A stretch of 64,000 nucleotides of DNA from Tyzzerella sp. (GTDB taxonomy: Bacteria; Bacillota; Clostridia; Lachnospirales; Lachnospiraceae). The stretch lies in contig JAFQDE010000019.1 in the NCBI GenBank assembly GCA_017416155.1, positions 1-64,000 of the forward strand. The letters are read 5' to 3'. The first letter of the stretch is position 1; the number at the start of each line of letters is the position of its first letter. Below are positions 19,364 through 28,744 of this stretch, piece by piece. A program made the translations under genes and the position numbers. The notes under the pieces are model-generated. The model was not told where the DNA came from. It searched no databases and saw only the letters and a program-made list of their open reading frames with translations.

Positions 19364-20449
19364 CTACTTAATATACTCCGCAATGAGCGAGCCAATCTCT
19401 GCTGTTCCTACTTGCTTCTTGCCATCTGACATAATATCTATCGTTCGGTACCCTGCTTTTAGCACTGTAGCCACAGCATGTTCAACTGCATCTGCTTCTT
19501 TGTCCAAATCAAATGTGTAGCGAAGCATCATGGCTGCTGAGAGAATCGTTGCAATCGGATTCGCAATGCCTTTTCCTGCGATATCCGGTGCTGAACCGCC
19601 GCTTGGTTCATAAAGTCCAAATTTTGTATCATTGAGACTTGCAGATGCCAGCATTCCGATGGAACCTGTAATCATACTTGCCTCATCTGATAAAATATCA
19701 CCAAACATGTTCTCTGTCAGAATCACGTCGAACTGTTTTGGATTTTTCACAAGCTGCATTGCACAGTTGTCAACTAGCATATGCTCTAAGGTCACTTCTG
19801 GATAATCCTTTGCGACCTCTTCTACTACTTTTCTCCAAAGTCTCGAAGAATCGAGCACATTTGCTTTATCAACGCTAATGACCTTTTTGTTACGCTTCAT
19901 TGCAATGTCAAATGCACGAATTGCAATTCTGCGAATTTCGTTTTCATTATATGTAAGCTCATCCTGCGCTGTCAGAACACCGTCTACTTCTTTTGTCTCT
20001 CTGTTTCCAAAGTAAAGACCGCCGGTAAGCTCACGCATAATCATCATGTCAAAACCGCCCTCGGTAAGTTCTTCCTTAAGTGGACATGCGCCTTTGAGTT
20101 CATCATATAGAACTGCCGGTCTCAAGTTTGCGAAGAGGTTAAGTTCTTTTCGAATCTTAAGAAGTCCTGCCTCCGGTCTCTTAGATGGTTCCAACTTATA
20201 CCACGGAGATACCTTTGCATCACCGCCGATTGACCCCATAAGCACTGCGTCGCAAGATTTTGCAATTGCCACTGTCTCATCTGTAAGCGGGATTCCGTGT
20301 ACATCGATGGATGCTCCTCCCATTAGTAATTCGTTGTATGTATAGCTATGTCCGTAGACTTCTCCTACTTTATTTAATACTTTGATTGCCTCTGTCACAA
20401 TCTCAGGTCCAATGCCGTCACCTCGTATAACACCAATATTCAGTTGCAT
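19364..20449 (-). CDS. leuB: 3-isopropylmalate dehydrogenase
   Basis: Oxidative decarboxylation of 3-isopropylmalate in leucine synthesis. The 361 residues carry the family motif at the N-terminus ([19 protein letters not shown]), the substrate arginine blocks ([20 protein letters not shown]), and the metal/cofactor region [27 protein letters not shown] followed by [14 protein letters not shown]. It is the first gene of the leu-ilv-ser operon; leuA and leuCD are not in the window. Confidence 0.97.
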   Translation of the reverse strand: MQLNIGVIRGDGIGPEIVTEAIKVLNKVGEVYGHSYTYNELLMGGASIDVHGIPLTDETVAIAKSCDAVLMGSIGGDAKVSPWYKLEPSKRPEAGLLKIRKELNLFANLRPAVLYDELKGACPLKEELTEGGFDMMIMRELTGGLYFGNRETKEVDGVLTAQDELTYNENEIRRIAIRAFDIAMKRNKKVISVDKANVLDSSRLWRKVVEEVAKDYPEVTLEHMLVDNCAMQLVKNPKQFDVILTENMFGDILSDEASMITGSIGMLASASLNDTKFGLYEPSGGSAPDIAGKGIANPIATILSAAMMLRYTFDLDKEADAVEHAVATVLKAGYRTIDIMSDGKKQVGTAEIGSLIAEYIK

Positions 20450-20489
20450 ACGTTTCTACCTCTTTCCTAATTTAGAATAATTACCCTTA

Positions 20490-20518
20490 ATAATACCTCA
20501 TTTTTCTACTTGTTTCAA
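20490..20518 (-). promoter_or_regulatory. promoter of the leuB-ilvD-ilvB-serCA operon
   Basis: Minus strand TTGAAA (complement at 20513-20518), exactly 17 bp, TATTAT (complement at 20490-20495). The leader is only about 35-40 nt, so no T-box or attenuator fits between it and leuB; any amino-acid control must act on the promoter itself. Confidence 0.75.
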
Positions 20519-20537
20519 CCCTTTAGCACACAAAAGT

Positions 20538-20573
20538 GCAGAAAAAAAGTGCCACTTCCGTGACACTTTTGTG
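20538..20573 (-). terminator. terminator after yajC
   Basis: Minus strand AAAGTGTCAC, GGAA loop, GTGGCACTTT continuing into a run of T (complement 20541-20547). The stem is embedded in a wider ACACAAAAGTG / GCACTTTTGTGT repeat. Confidence 0.8.
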
Positions 20574-20587
20574 TTCTCTTTTCAATA

Positions 20588-20896
20588 TTATTCTGCACTT
20601 GGTTTCTCAACCTGTGTAATCGCTGCTTTCTGCATCGGAATACGGCAGTTCTTATTGTTACCGAACTCCACGATTACGTCATCTTCTGAGATATCAATAA
20701 TCACGCCATAGAATCCGCTTGTTGTAAGAACTGTATCTCCCACTGCCATCTCTGATAACATGAGTTGAAGTCTTTTACGTTCCTTTTTCTGAGGTCTCAT
20801 CATGAAGAACCACAAAAGTCCGATAAACGCAGCATAGATAATAAGTGTTGTCAACATACTACCACCTGCACTTGGTGTACCACTTAATAACATCAT
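20588..20896 (-). CDS. yajC: preprotein translocase accessory subunit YajC
   Basis: Small single-span membrane protein of the SecDF-YajC complex. The 102 residues show an N-terminal transmembrane helix (LTTLIIYAAFIGLLWFFMM), the diagnostic FFMMRPQKKERKR junction and a soluble beta-rich domain with VGDTVLTTSGFYGVI. An ATG two codons upstream is only 2 bases from AGGAGG, so the ATG at 20896 (8 bases) is chosen. The gene downstream of tgt is the classical tgt-yajC pairing, although a promoter between them gives it its own start. Confidence 0.95.
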   Translation of the reverse strand: MMLLSGTPSAGGSMLTTLIIYAAFIGLLWFFMMRPQKKERKRLQLMLSEMAVGDTVLTTSGFYGVIIDISEDDVIVEFGNNKNCRIPMQKAAITQVEKPSAE

Positions 20897-20930
20897 TTCC
20901 ATATCCTCCTAAATTCTAAACACTAAAGGT

Positions 20931-20959
20931 ATCATACTAAATAAATATGATTTCTTCAA
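20931..20959 (-). promoter_or_regulatory. promoter of yajC
   Basis: Minus strand TTGAAG (complement at 20954-20959), 17 bp, TATGAT (complement at 20931-20936), between tgt and yajC. Confidence 0.6.
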
Positions 20960-20968
20960 GTTGTTTTT

Positions 20969-22096
20969 TTATTTTCCTGACATTCTTGCCAGTTTTTCTG
21001 CTTTATATTCTTTATAATGTCCTTGTTCAATTGCCTCTCTGATTTCTTCCATCATCGTATTGTAGAAATACAGATTGTGAAGCACACAAAGTCTCATACC
21101 GAGCATCTCTTTTGCCTTAAGCAAATGTCTGATATAGGCTCTGCTGTAAGTACGACATGCCGGACATTGACAGCCTTCTTCGATTGGAGAATCATCCAGT
21201 TCATATTTTGCATTGAACAGATTGATTTTGCCGTGATTCGTATAGACATGTCCATGTCTTCCATTTCTACTCGGATATACACAGTCAAAGAAATCCACAC
21301 CTCTGTCAACTGCTTCCAAGATATTAGCCGGTGTTCCGACACCCATCAAATAGGTTGGTTTTTCTATCGGAAGATGTGGTACAACAGCATCTAAGATACG
21401 ATACATATCCGCATGGGATTCTCCTACTGCAAGTCCTCCTACCGCATATCCATCCAAATCCATCTTAGCAATCTCTTTTGCATGCCGGATACGGATATCT
21501 TCATAGATACCGCCCTGATTGATGCCGAAAAGCATCTGATTCTTATTGATAGTATCCGGAAGTGAATTAAGTCTTGCCATCTCATCCTTGCATCTCTGAA
21601 GCCAGCGGGTTGTTCGTGCAACTGAGTCCTCCATATATTTTCTGCTTGCAACGCTCGATGGACATTCATCAAATGCCATTGCTATTGTAGAGCCGAGATT
21701 TGATTGAATCTGCATACTTTCCTCAGGGCCCATAAAAATCTTGCGTCCATCAATGTGTGAGTTGAAATACACACCTTCTTCCTTAATTTTGCGAAGACTC
21801 GCCAATGAAAACACTTGGAAACCACCGGAATCCGTAAGAATCGGTTTGTCCCATACCATAAATTTATGAAGACCGCCAAGTTTTTTTACTACTTCATCTC
21901 CAGGTCTCACATGCAGATGATAGGTGTTAGATAATTGTACTTGTGTTTTGATCCCCTGCAAATCTTCTGTGGAAACAGCTCCTTTGATTGCCGCTATTGT
22001 TCCAACATTCATAAACACCGGGGTCTGAATTACACCATGTACTGTATGAAATTCTCCGCGCTTTGCCAGCCCGTCTCGTTTAATAAGTTTATACAT
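20969..22096 (-). CDS. tgt: tRNA-guanine transglycosylase
   Basis: Exchanges guanine 34 of Asp, Asn, His and Tyr tRNAs for the queuosine precursor preQ1. The 375 residues include the nucleophile Asp region LTDSGGFQVFSL (about 90), the FDECPSS block, YLMGVGTPANILEAVDRGVDFFDCVYPSRNGRHG near 260 with the second catalytic Asp, and the zinc ligands in CQCPACRTYSRAYIRHL plus the later His (about 305-350). GAGGAAAC precedes the ATG; the gene follows the L,D-transpeptidase gene by 14 bp. No queuosine synthesis genes are adjacent. Confidence 0.97.
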   Translation of the reverse strand: MYKLIKRDGLAKRGEFHTVHGVIQTPVFMNVGTIAAIKGAVSTEDLQGIKTQVQLSNTYHLHVRPGDEVVKKLGGLHKFMVWDKPILTDSGGFQVFSLASLRKIKEEGVYFNSHIDGRKIFMGPEESMQIQSNLGSTIAMAFDECPSSVASRKYMEDSVARTTRWLQRCKDEMARLNSLPDTINKNQMLFGINQGGIYEDIRIRHAKEIAKMDLDGYAVGGLAVGESHADMYRILDAVVPHLPIEKPTYLMGVGTPANILEAVDRGVDFFDCVYPSRNGRHGHVYTNHGKINLFNAKYELDDSPIEEGCQCPACRTYSRAYIRHLLKAKEMLGMRLCVLHNLYFYNTMMEEIREAIEQGHYKEYKAEKLARMSGK

Positions 22097-22110
22097 ATTG
22101 TTTCCTCATT

Positions 22111-23772
22111 CTAATAATGTATGACAACTGGAGTTCCTTTTGAAATCATGTTGTAAAGTTCTCCTGCTTTTTTCGGTGGCATATTAATGCAACCGTGAGA
22201 ACCATTTGCAATATATCTGTCGCCTCCAAACGTCGGTTGCCAATTCGCATCATGGAATCCGATTCCGCTCCATGTCACACGCATCCAATAACTAACCGGT
22301 GTCAGGTAAGATGGTTTTCCATTAGCAAGTGGCCGCCCACGCAATGTCTTATTTCTCATCTTTTCTAAGATGGTGTATGTTCCTGTCGGAGTATCGTTTG
22401 AACCCTTTTTACCGGTAACAACATCTGTCTCCAGTGCTATTGAACCATTTACAATATACCACATATATTGTTCAGTTATATCTACTTCTATGTATGTAGT
22501 TCCCCAAATAGTCTGTCCTTCCGGAGTTTCTGTCCTCGAAAAAATCGGTTCTCGCGTTACTGTCTTTCCCTCTTTAATCTCAGCAATCAACTGATTTGCC
22601 TCGGCATCAACGCCGACTGCACGTCCATATCCTGCCAACGCAACATTAACTACTTTCCCCGTCGGAGTTGTAAGTTGTCCACCGCGGTTTGATGTGTTAT
22701 ATTTATTACCCAAAGTTTTAGCAAATGCTTTCGCACTATCTGTCGAGATTCCCGGCGTCATGTTCTCATCAACGGAAATCCATGAATATATTTGACTCTT
22801 ATCCAATGTCACAACAACATCATCTTTACTATATGTAATGCACGCAGTGAGATATTTGTTCATCTCATCTTTAGCCGCAATCACTTCCGGAGATTTTTTT
22901 GTGAATCTCGGCTGAATATAGCAACCAACCTCTTCCATATTCACCTCAGTCTCTATAGCCGAAACTGCCGCAAGAATCACTTCACTCAATTTTGCTGTGT
23001 CTACCTGTGTTCCATAAGTCTCATCTTGAATAATAAATTCTCCATCCTTGTATACAACAGTAGCCGCCACAGCTGCAGTTTGATTTTCAGTTTTCAGGCA
23101 TTCCAATGTTGTAATTCTCTCATTTAGTTTTTCACTGTCATAGTCAAAATCAATCTCTACCTCGATTTCATTTTTCTCAAATAGCGCTTTTGGCCACATG
23201 TAAGAATTCTGTTCGTTAAATGCTTCCTTTAACTGTCTATATCCATTGTATACGATACCGATGTCTGTTCCTTTGATTTCTTCTGTAGAAGCATTTACCC
23301 CTTCGATAGTAAGCACATACTCTTCGACTTTCTTTTGCAAAATGTTTCCAACTTCATCAACTGTCATTCCGGAGCAATCCGTTCCATTCACGAAAGTTCC
23401 CATTAAGAAACAATCGGCATATTTTTTTGCCATGCCAAAATATACTCCTGCCAATAAAACAATCACTGCTATAACAGAAATAATACCTATTTTTAGCGCC
23501 TTACGTGATTTCGGTGACTCTTGCTCCTGTTCTGTCGTAGTTTCCTCTGTTGATGAAGTTTCTGTTGAAGCCTCTTCTGTGTTCGATTCCTCATTTTTAG
23601 ACTCTTCAGCAGTTGCCTCCTCTGCTTTTGGCTCTTCAGTGGTTTTCTTCTCTGATTCAGGTTCCTCGTTAACCACTTCTGCAAGCGCTTCTGCCAACTC
23701 TTCTACCTTATCATCTACTATATCATCCACTCTATCTTCTTGGTTATTGTCATTTGTATATTCTTCGCTCAT
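22111..23772 (-). CDS. membrane-anchored L,D-transpeptidase (YkuD domain)
   Basis: Predicted enzyme that forms 3-3 peptide crosslinks or attaches proteins in the cell wall. The 553 residues begin with an acidic, Glu/Ser/Thr-rich cytoplasmic segment of about 90 residues, then one membrane span (about 96-116, IGIISVIAVIVLLAGVYFGM), two repeats resembling the PG_binding_4 domain (to about residue 400) and the C-terminal YkuD domain with the catalytic Cys in SHGCINMPPKKAGELYN and the preceding WQPTFGGDRYIANG region. All catalytic residues appear present. It probably forms a unit with tgt. Confidence 0.93.
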   Translation of the reverse strand: MSEEYTNDNNQEDRVDDIVDDKVEELAEALAEVVNEEPESEKKTTEEPKAEEATAEESKNEESNTEEASTETSSTEETTTEQEQESPKSRKALKIGIISVIAVIVLLAGVYFGMAKKYADCFLMGTFVNGTDCSGMTVDEVGNILQKKVEEYVLTIEGVNASTEEIKGTDIGIVYNGYRQLKEAFNEQNSYMWPKALFEKNEIEVEIDFDYDSEKLNERITTLECLKTENQTAAVAATVVYKDGEFIIQDETYGTQVDTAKLSEVILAAVSAIETEVNMEEVGCYIQPRFTKKSPEVIAAKDEMNKYLTACITYSKDDVVVTLDKSQIYSWISVDENMTPGISTDSAKAFAKTLGNKYNTSNRGGQLTTPTGKVVNVALAGYGRAVGVDAEANQLIAEIKEGKTVTREPIFSRTETPEGQTIWGTTYIEVDITEQYMWYIVNGSIALETDVVTGKKGSNDTPTGTYTILEKMRNKTLRGRPLANGKPSYLTPVSYWMRVTWSGIGFHDANWQPTFGGDRYIANGSHGCINMPPKKAGELYNMISKGTPVVIHY

Positions 23773-23870
23773 GATGATCTAACTCCTTTATTTTCATAAT
23801 CTTGTACATTATAATACGAACAAACATAAAAGTACATATATTTTTAAAAATATGATATTGCACTTTTCGT

Positions 23871-23900
23871 CGAAAAATTGCATAATGGTAATTGTATAAT
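23871..23900 (+). promoter_or_regulatory. possible promoter of the polyamine transporter operon
   Basis: A good TATAAT at 23895-23900 lies 34 bp before potA. The best -35 at the right distance is poor (CGAAAA, 18 bp spacing), so the call rests mainly on the -10. Confidence 0.4.
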
Positions 23901-23934
23901 TGGGTAAATTTTATATAAGTAGGAGGTCAATTAA

Positions 23935-25008
23935 ATGGCAAGAAAATTAATCGACATTTCACACATTTCAAAATCTTATGGAGACAACCTCGTGTTGGAT
24001 GATTTGAACTTATATATTAATGAGAATAAATTTTTGACTTTACTAGGTCCAAGTGGATGCGGCAAGACTACTTTGCTACGTATTTTAGGTGGTTTTGAAA
24101 CACCTGATCAAGGAAATGTAATCTTTGACGGTGTGGATATCACGAACCTTGCTCCAAATAAACGTCAATTGAACACCGTGTTTCAAAAATATGCATTGTT
24201 TACCCATATGACAATTGCTGAAAATATTGCTTTTGGTCTGAAAATCAAAGGAAAATCCAAAGCATATATCAACGATAAGATTAAGTATGCATTAAAATTG
24301 GTAAACTTAGACGGTTTTGAAAATCGTATGGCGGATCAATTAAGTGGTGGTCAACAACAACGTATCGCCATTGCGCGTGCTATCGTAAACGAACCTAAAG
24401 TATTGCTTTTGGACGAGCCTTTAGGTGCCCTTGACTTAAAACTTCGTCAAGACATGCAGTACGAGTTGATTCGTTTAAAAAATGAACTTGGCATCACATT
24501 TGTATATGTAACTCACGACCAGGAAGAGGCTCTGACAATGTCAGATACGATTGTTGTTATGAATCAAGGATACATTCAGCAGATTGGTTCACCGGAAGAT
24601 ATTTACAACGAGCCTGAAAATGCGTTTGTTGCTGACTTTATCGGAGAAAGTAACATTCTTCCTGCTACAATGGTTGAGGATAGACTGGTTAAAATCCTTG
24701 GCGTTAATTTCCCTTGTGTTGACACTGGATTTGGACGCAACAAACCTGTCGATGCTGTGATTCGTCCGGAAGATATAGACCTTGTCAAGCCAGGCGAAGG
24801 ACTTCTTGACGGTGTTGTTACGCATCTTATTTTCAAGGGTGTTCACTACGAGATGGAAGTAACTGCAAACAACTATGAATGGCTTGTTCACAGCACCGAT
24901 ATGTTCCCGGTTGGAACAGAGGTCGGCATCAAGGTGGACCCGTTTGACATTCAAATCATGAAAAAACCAGAATCTGAAGATGAGGAGGCCGTACCGATTG
25001 AAGAATAA
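23935..25008 (+). CDS. potA: spermidine/putrescine ABC transporter ATP-binding protein
   Basis: ATPase energising polyamine import. The 357 residues carry Walker [11 protein letters not shown] (about 39-48), Q-loop, signature [14 protein letters not shown] (about 137), Walker [13 protein letters not shown] and the switch His in THDQEEA, followed by a C-terminal TOBE domain (VIRPEDIDL, residues from about 275). AGGAGG stands 8 bases before the ATG. Its end overlaps the permease gene. Confidence 0.95.
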   Translation: MARKLIDISHISKSYGDNLVLDDLNLYINENKFLTLLGPSGCGKTTLLRILGGFETPDQGNVIFDGVDITNLAPNKRQLNTVFQKYALFTHMTIAENIAFGLKIKGKSKAYINDKIKYALKLVNLDGFENRMADQLSGGQQQRIAIARAIVNEPKVLLLDEPLGALDLKLRQDMQYELIRLKNELGITFVYVTHDQEEALTMSDTIVVMNQGYIQQIGSPEDIYNEPENAFVADFIGESNILPATMVEDRLVKILGVNFPCVDTGFGRNKPVDAVIRPEDIDLVKPGEGLLDGVVTHLIFKGVHYEMEVTANNYEWLVHSTDMFPVGTEVGIKVDPFDIQIMKKPESEDEEAVPIEE

Positions 25009-25816
25009 AAAGAGATTACTTACCGGCCCATATCTATTCTGGGCTATCGCATTTATCATCATTCCGATTATCATGATTTTTTATTACGGTCTGACTGATG
25101 ATAACTATCAATTTACGCTGATGAATTTGGCAGAAATTACAACGCCGGAGAATCTGAAGGCGCTTGGACTCTCTCTTCTGCTCTCTTTTATCAGCACGGT
25201 GATATGCCTTATCTTAGCATATCCTTTGGCAATGATTCTGTCTCAAAAGAACACGAGTCAATCCAGTTTTATTGTGTTTATTTTCATCCTTCCAATGTGG
25301 ATGAATTTTTTGCTACGCACATTGGCATGGCAAACCTTATTGGAAAAAAGCGGCGTTATCAACGGGTTGCTTTCGCTGTTGCACTTGCCGACACTCGATA
25401 TTATTAACACACCTTACGCCATTATTCTAGGCATGGTATACAACTTCCTGCCGTTTATGGTGTTGCCTATTTTTAATGTGCTAGCAAAGATTGATAAGGA
25501 CGTTATTAACGCCGCAAGAGACCTGGGAGCAAATAATGTTCAGGTGTTTACGAAGATTATCATGCCTCTTTCTGTACCGGGTGTAATCAGTGGAATTACG
25601 ATGGTATTCGTTCCAGCTCTTACAACTTTTGTTATCTCCGATATATTGGGTGGAAGTAAAATTCTCCTTATCGGAAATGTCATTGAGCAGGAATTCATGC
25701 AGAGCTATAACTGGCATGCCGGTTCAGGACTTTCTCTTGTGCTGATGATTTTTATTGTCATCAGTATGGCCCTGATTTCAAAATATGATAAAGATGGGGA
25801 GGGAACGACATTTTGA
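24998..25816 (+). CDS. potB: spermidine/putrescine ABC transporter permease
   Basis: First membrane permease of the polyamine importer, about 272 residues with six hydrophobic segments and the coupling (EAA) motif [26 protein letters not shown] near residue 180. An ATG at 24980 lies inside the AGGAGG region; a TTG at 24998, 9 bases after AGGAGG, is preferred, which overlaps potA by 11 bp. The stop overlaps the start of the next gene (TTGA). Confidence 0.92.
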   Translation: MKNKKRLLTGPYLFWAIAFIIIPIIMIFYYGLTDDNYQFTLMNLAEITTPENLKALGLSLLLSFISTVICLILAYPLAMILSQKNTSQSSFIVFIFILPMWMNFLLRTLAWQTLLEKSGVINGLLSLLHLPTLDIINTPYAIILGMVYNFLPFMVLPIFNVLAKIDKDVINAARDLGANNVQVFTKIIMPLSVPGVISGITMVFVPALTTFVISDILGGSKILLIGNVIEQEFMQSYNWHAGSGLSLVLMIFIVISMALISKYDKDGEGTTF

Positions 25817-27705
25817 TTAAATCAACTTTACAGAAAATTTATCTTGGTTTCATTCTCCTATTACTGTACGCTCCGATTTTAACCTTGATTGCACTGTCCT
25901 TCAACAGTTCAAAGACGCGTTCAAAATGGGGCGGCTTCTCAGGGAAATGGTATGTTGCGCTTTTTCAGAATGAGGATATTATGAACGCGCTCTATACGAC
26001 ATTAATTATTGCGCTTCTGTCCGCACTGATTGCCACAATTATCGGAACTGCTGCTGCCATCGGAATACAGGCACTGCATGCCAAATTCCGTGCAGTAATG
26101 ATGGGTATTACTAATATCCCAATGTTAAATGCGGACATTGTAACCGGTATTTCTCTCATGCTATTATTTATTGGATGCAGAACGTTCTTCCCTCAGTTTT
26201 CATTGGGATTTACGACAGTTCTGTTAGCACACATTACGTTTAATATTCCGTATGTGATACTAAGTGTGTCACCCAAATTAAAACAAACAAACAAATATAC
26301 TTACGAAGCTGCACTGGATCTTGGTGCCTCTCCGATATATGCATTTTTCAAAGTTGTAATGCCGGATATTTTCCCTGGAATTTGTTCCGGATTCTTACTT
26401 GCATTTACTATGTCGTTAGATGATTTTGTGATTACCCATTTCACGACAGGTGCAGGAGTACACACGTTATCAACAAAAATCTACAGTGAAGTCCGTAAAG
26501 GAATTAAACCGGAGATGTATGCACTCTCCACTCTACTTTTTGTTTCTGTATTACTTTTGTTGATATTGGTAAACACTGCTCCTCAGGAAAATGTTAAAAA
26601 ACCGAAGAAAGCCCCAACAAAATTGCGTAAAGCCACTCGCATTGTAGTTCGTCGAATTGTTCCTGCCACTATGATTCTCGTCATTGTCGGCGGTGGATTT
26701 TTCTACAGCGCGCAGAATCGCTCTTCTGCCGCTAACAAAGTAATTGTATACAACTGGGGCGAATACATTGATCCGGAAGTGTTAGATATATTTGAGGAAG
26801 AAACAGGAATTACCGTTGTCTATGAAGAATTTGAAACAAATGAAGGTATGTTTCCAAAGGTTCAGGCAGGGGCAGTTTCCTATGATGTTGTGTGCCCGTC
26901 TGACTACATGATACAGCGTATGATAGAGAATAATCTACTTGCTGAAATCAATTTTGACAATATACCAAATATCAAGAATATCGGACCGCAGTATCTAAAA
27001 CAGTCGCAGGGCTTTGACCCCGAAAATAAATATTCTGTTCCATATTGCTGGGGAACTGTTGGAATTCTTTATAACAAAACTCTTGTGGATGATCCGGTAG
27101 ACAGTTGGTCTATTCTGTGGGATAAAAAATATAAAGACCAGATTTTAATGCAAAACAGTGTACGTGATGCTTTTGGTATTGCACTAAAATATCTTGGTTA
27201 TTCCTTGAATTCCACTGACCTTGATGAACTCCAGGCAGCAAAAGAACTCTTAATGAAACAAAAGCCTTTGGTGCAAGCCTATGTTGTAGACCAAGTTCGA
27301 GATAAAATGATTAGCGGGGAAGCCGCACTCGGAGTTATCTACTCAGGGGAGGCAATCTACACGCAATCTGAGAATCCGAATTTGGAATATGTGATTCCAA
27401 AAGAAGGTTCCAACGTATGGATTGACTCTTGGGTTATTCCAAAAAATGCACAAAACAAGGAAAATGCAGAAACTTTTATCAACTTCCTGTGCCGTCCGGA
27501 CATCGCCAAGAAAAATTTTGACTATATTACCTATTCCACACCGAATATACCGGCACGTGACCTTATTGAAGACGATGCAATCCGAAATAGCACTATTGCG
27601 TTCCCTGATGCAAGTGAATTGGAACGTTGCGAAACTTACAACTATCTCGGAACAAAATTTGATAATATTTATAATGAATTGTGGAGAGAAATTAAATCCA
27701 AGTAA
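25813..27705 (+). CDS. potCD: fused polyamine ABC permease and substrate-binding protein (PotC-PotD)
   Basis: Single 630-residue protein. Residues 1-265 are a PotC-type permease with about six membrane segments and the coupling motif YEAALDLGASPIYAFFKVVMPDIFPG. A basic linker follows (about 268-290), then a membrane span (about 291-308, ATMILVIVGGGFFYSA) and a PotD-like periplasmic-binding domain starting KVIVYNWGEYIDPEVLDIFE, with the YWCGTVGILYN-type block and INFLCRPDIAKKNFDYITYSTPN. The binding domain is therefore tethered outside the cell to its own permease instead of being a lipoprotein. Start codon TTG overlaps the potB stop. No frame break is present at the junction, so the fusion is real in this sequence. 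Confidence 0.93.
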   Translation: MIKSTLQKIYLGFILLLLYAPILTLIALSFNSSKTRSKWGGFSGKWYVALFQNEDIMNALYTTLIIALLSALIATIIGTAAAIGIQALHAKFRAVMMGITNIPMLNADIVTGISLMLLFIGCRTFFPQFSLGFTTVLLAHITFNIPYVILSVSPKLKQTNKYTYEAALDLGASPIYAFFKVVMPDIFPGICSGFLLAFTMSLDDFVITHFTTGAGVHTLSTKIYSEVRKGIKPEMYALSTLLFVSVLLLLILVNTAPQENVKKPKKAPTKLRKATRIVVRRIVPATMILVIVGGGFFYSAQNRSSAANKVIVYNWGEYIDPEVLDIFEEETGITVVYEEFETNEGMFPKVQAGAVSYDVVCPSDYMIQRMIENNLLAEINFDNIPNIKNIGPQYLKQSQGFDPENKYSVPYCWGTVGILYNKTLVDDPVDSWSILWDKKYKDQILMQNSVRDAFGIALKYLGYSLNSTDLDELQAAKELLMKQKPLVQAYVVDQVRDKMISGEAALGVIYSGEAIYTQSENPNLEYVIPKEGSNVWIDSWVIPKNAQNKENAETFINFLCRPDIAKKNFDYITYSTPNIPARDLIEDDAIRNSTIAFPDASELERCETYNYLGTKFDNIYNELWREIKSK

Positions 27706-27706
27706 T

Positions 27707-27750
27707 AATTACGGTGCAGGAAGTATTGATTTGCTTTTTGCACCGTAATT
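27707..27750. repeat. interrupted palindrome E1 (TACGGTG family) after potCD
   Basis: Perfect 12-bp arms AATTACGGTGCA (27707-27718) and TGCACCGTAATT (27739-27750) with a 20-base loop, starting 2 bp after the potCD stop. It can act as a transcription-stop hairpin but has no U run. Its core and arm distance (31 bp, left core to right core) match the other copies at 28656 and 36046-36298. Confidence 0.85.
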
Positions 27751-27769
27751 TCATAAAACAGGAGAATCT

Positions 27770-28654
27770 ATGAAACGCACTTTGATTTACACAATACCAA
27801 CTGAATATAATGGTGAAACTCTTCTATCTTTTTTGAAAAGCAAGAAATACTCCAGCCAAATCATCACACACCTAAAGCGTACGAAAAATGGTATCTTGCT
27901 CAACGGAGAATGGGGACGCGTACGCGACATTCTACATACTGGTGATGAACTTACCATTCAATTGCTTGAACAAGAAGCTTCCGAAAATATTGTACCAACC
28001 AATCTCCCGTTACATATTGTATACGAAGATGAGGATATATTGGTGATAAACAAAGCTGCTAATACACCTATTCATCCATCACAGGGCAATTACGACAATA
28101 CTCTTGCAAATGCTGTTGCCTACTATTATGAACAAAAAGGTGAAGTTTTCACTTATCGCTGTATCAATCGCCTGGATCGAGATACAACCGGACTTCTTGT
28201 CATTGCAAAACACATGTATAGTGCCTCCCTCCTTTCAGATATGGTTGCAAATCGCGAGATTCATCGCGAATATCTTGCCATTGCCGCTGGAGAAATCCCT
28301 AAAAACGGAACCATTATTGCACCTATTGCTCGTGTCAATGGTTCTACAATTGAACGATGTGTCGATGAAATTCATGGCGAATATGCCTGTACACATTATA
28401 AAAGAATTGCATATAAAAATGGATACTCCTTAGTTTCTCTTAAACTTGAAACCGGACGCACACATCAGATTCGGGTGCATATGAAACACATTGGCCATCC
28501 GCTTCCGGGTGATTTTCTGTATAACCCAGATTATTCTGTGATAGAACGTCAGGCTCTACATTCTCACAAATTAAGTTTCATACATCCAATCTCAGGGAAA
28601 TTACTGGAATTTGTTGCTGAATTACCTGAGGACATGAAGAAAATTATAGAATAA
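27770..28654 (+). CDS. RluA-family pseudouridine synthase
   Basis: Isomerises uridine to pseudouridine in rRNA (RluD/RluC-type) or tRNA. The 294 residues contain an S4-like N-terminal part (LLSFLKSKKYSSQIITHLKRTKNG), the catalytic motif CINRLDRDTTGLLVIAK with the nucleophile Asp (about 138-154), and the family block LETGRTHQIRVHMKHIGHPLPGD near 225-245. The exact target base cannot be told from the sequence. AGGAG precedes the ATG by 4-5 bases. Confidence 0.93.
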   Translation: MKRTLIYTIPTEYNGETLLSFLKSKKYSSQIITHLKRTKNGILLNGEWGRVRDILHTGDELTIQLLEQEASENIVPTNLPLHIVYEDEDILVINKAANTPIHPSQGNYDNTLANAVAYYYEQKGEVFTYRCINRLDRDTTGLLVIAKHMYSASLLSDMVANREIHREYLAIAAGEIPKNGTIIAPIARVNGSTIERCVDEIHGEYACTHYKRIAYKNGYSLVSLKLETGRTHQIRVHMKHIGHPLPGDFLYNPDYSVIERQALHSHKLSFIHPISGKLLEFVAELPEDMKKIIE

Positions 28655-28655
28655 A

Positions 28656-28696
28656 TTTACGGTGTAGCAAGCCGCAATGACTCACTACACCGTAAA
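28656..28696. repeat. interrupted palindrome E2 (TACGGTG family) between convergent genes
   Basis: Perfect 12-bp arms TTTACGGTGTAG (28656-28667) and CTACACCGTAAA (28685-28696), 17-base loop, starting 1 bp after the pseudouridine synthase stop. Core-to-core distance is 30 bp. The loop is unrelated to that of E1. It could be a bidirectional transcription stop for this gene and the kinase-like gene ending at 28745. Confidence 0.85.
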
Positions 28697-28744
28697 TGCA
28701 ATAAATTATAAATATCTTGCTTATTCTTGCCATCTCAAGCACTT

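Noticed and set aside
20450..20587. T-box or leucine attenuator before leuB
   Set aside because: The leader from the identified promoter is only about 40 nt, and the hairpin in this interval is the yajC terminator.
22468..23782. Plus-strand open frames opposite the L,D-transpeptidase, including a 178-codon one
   Set aside because: Antisense shadows of a strongly supported gene; Ser-rich composition comes from the acidic repeat region on the other strand.
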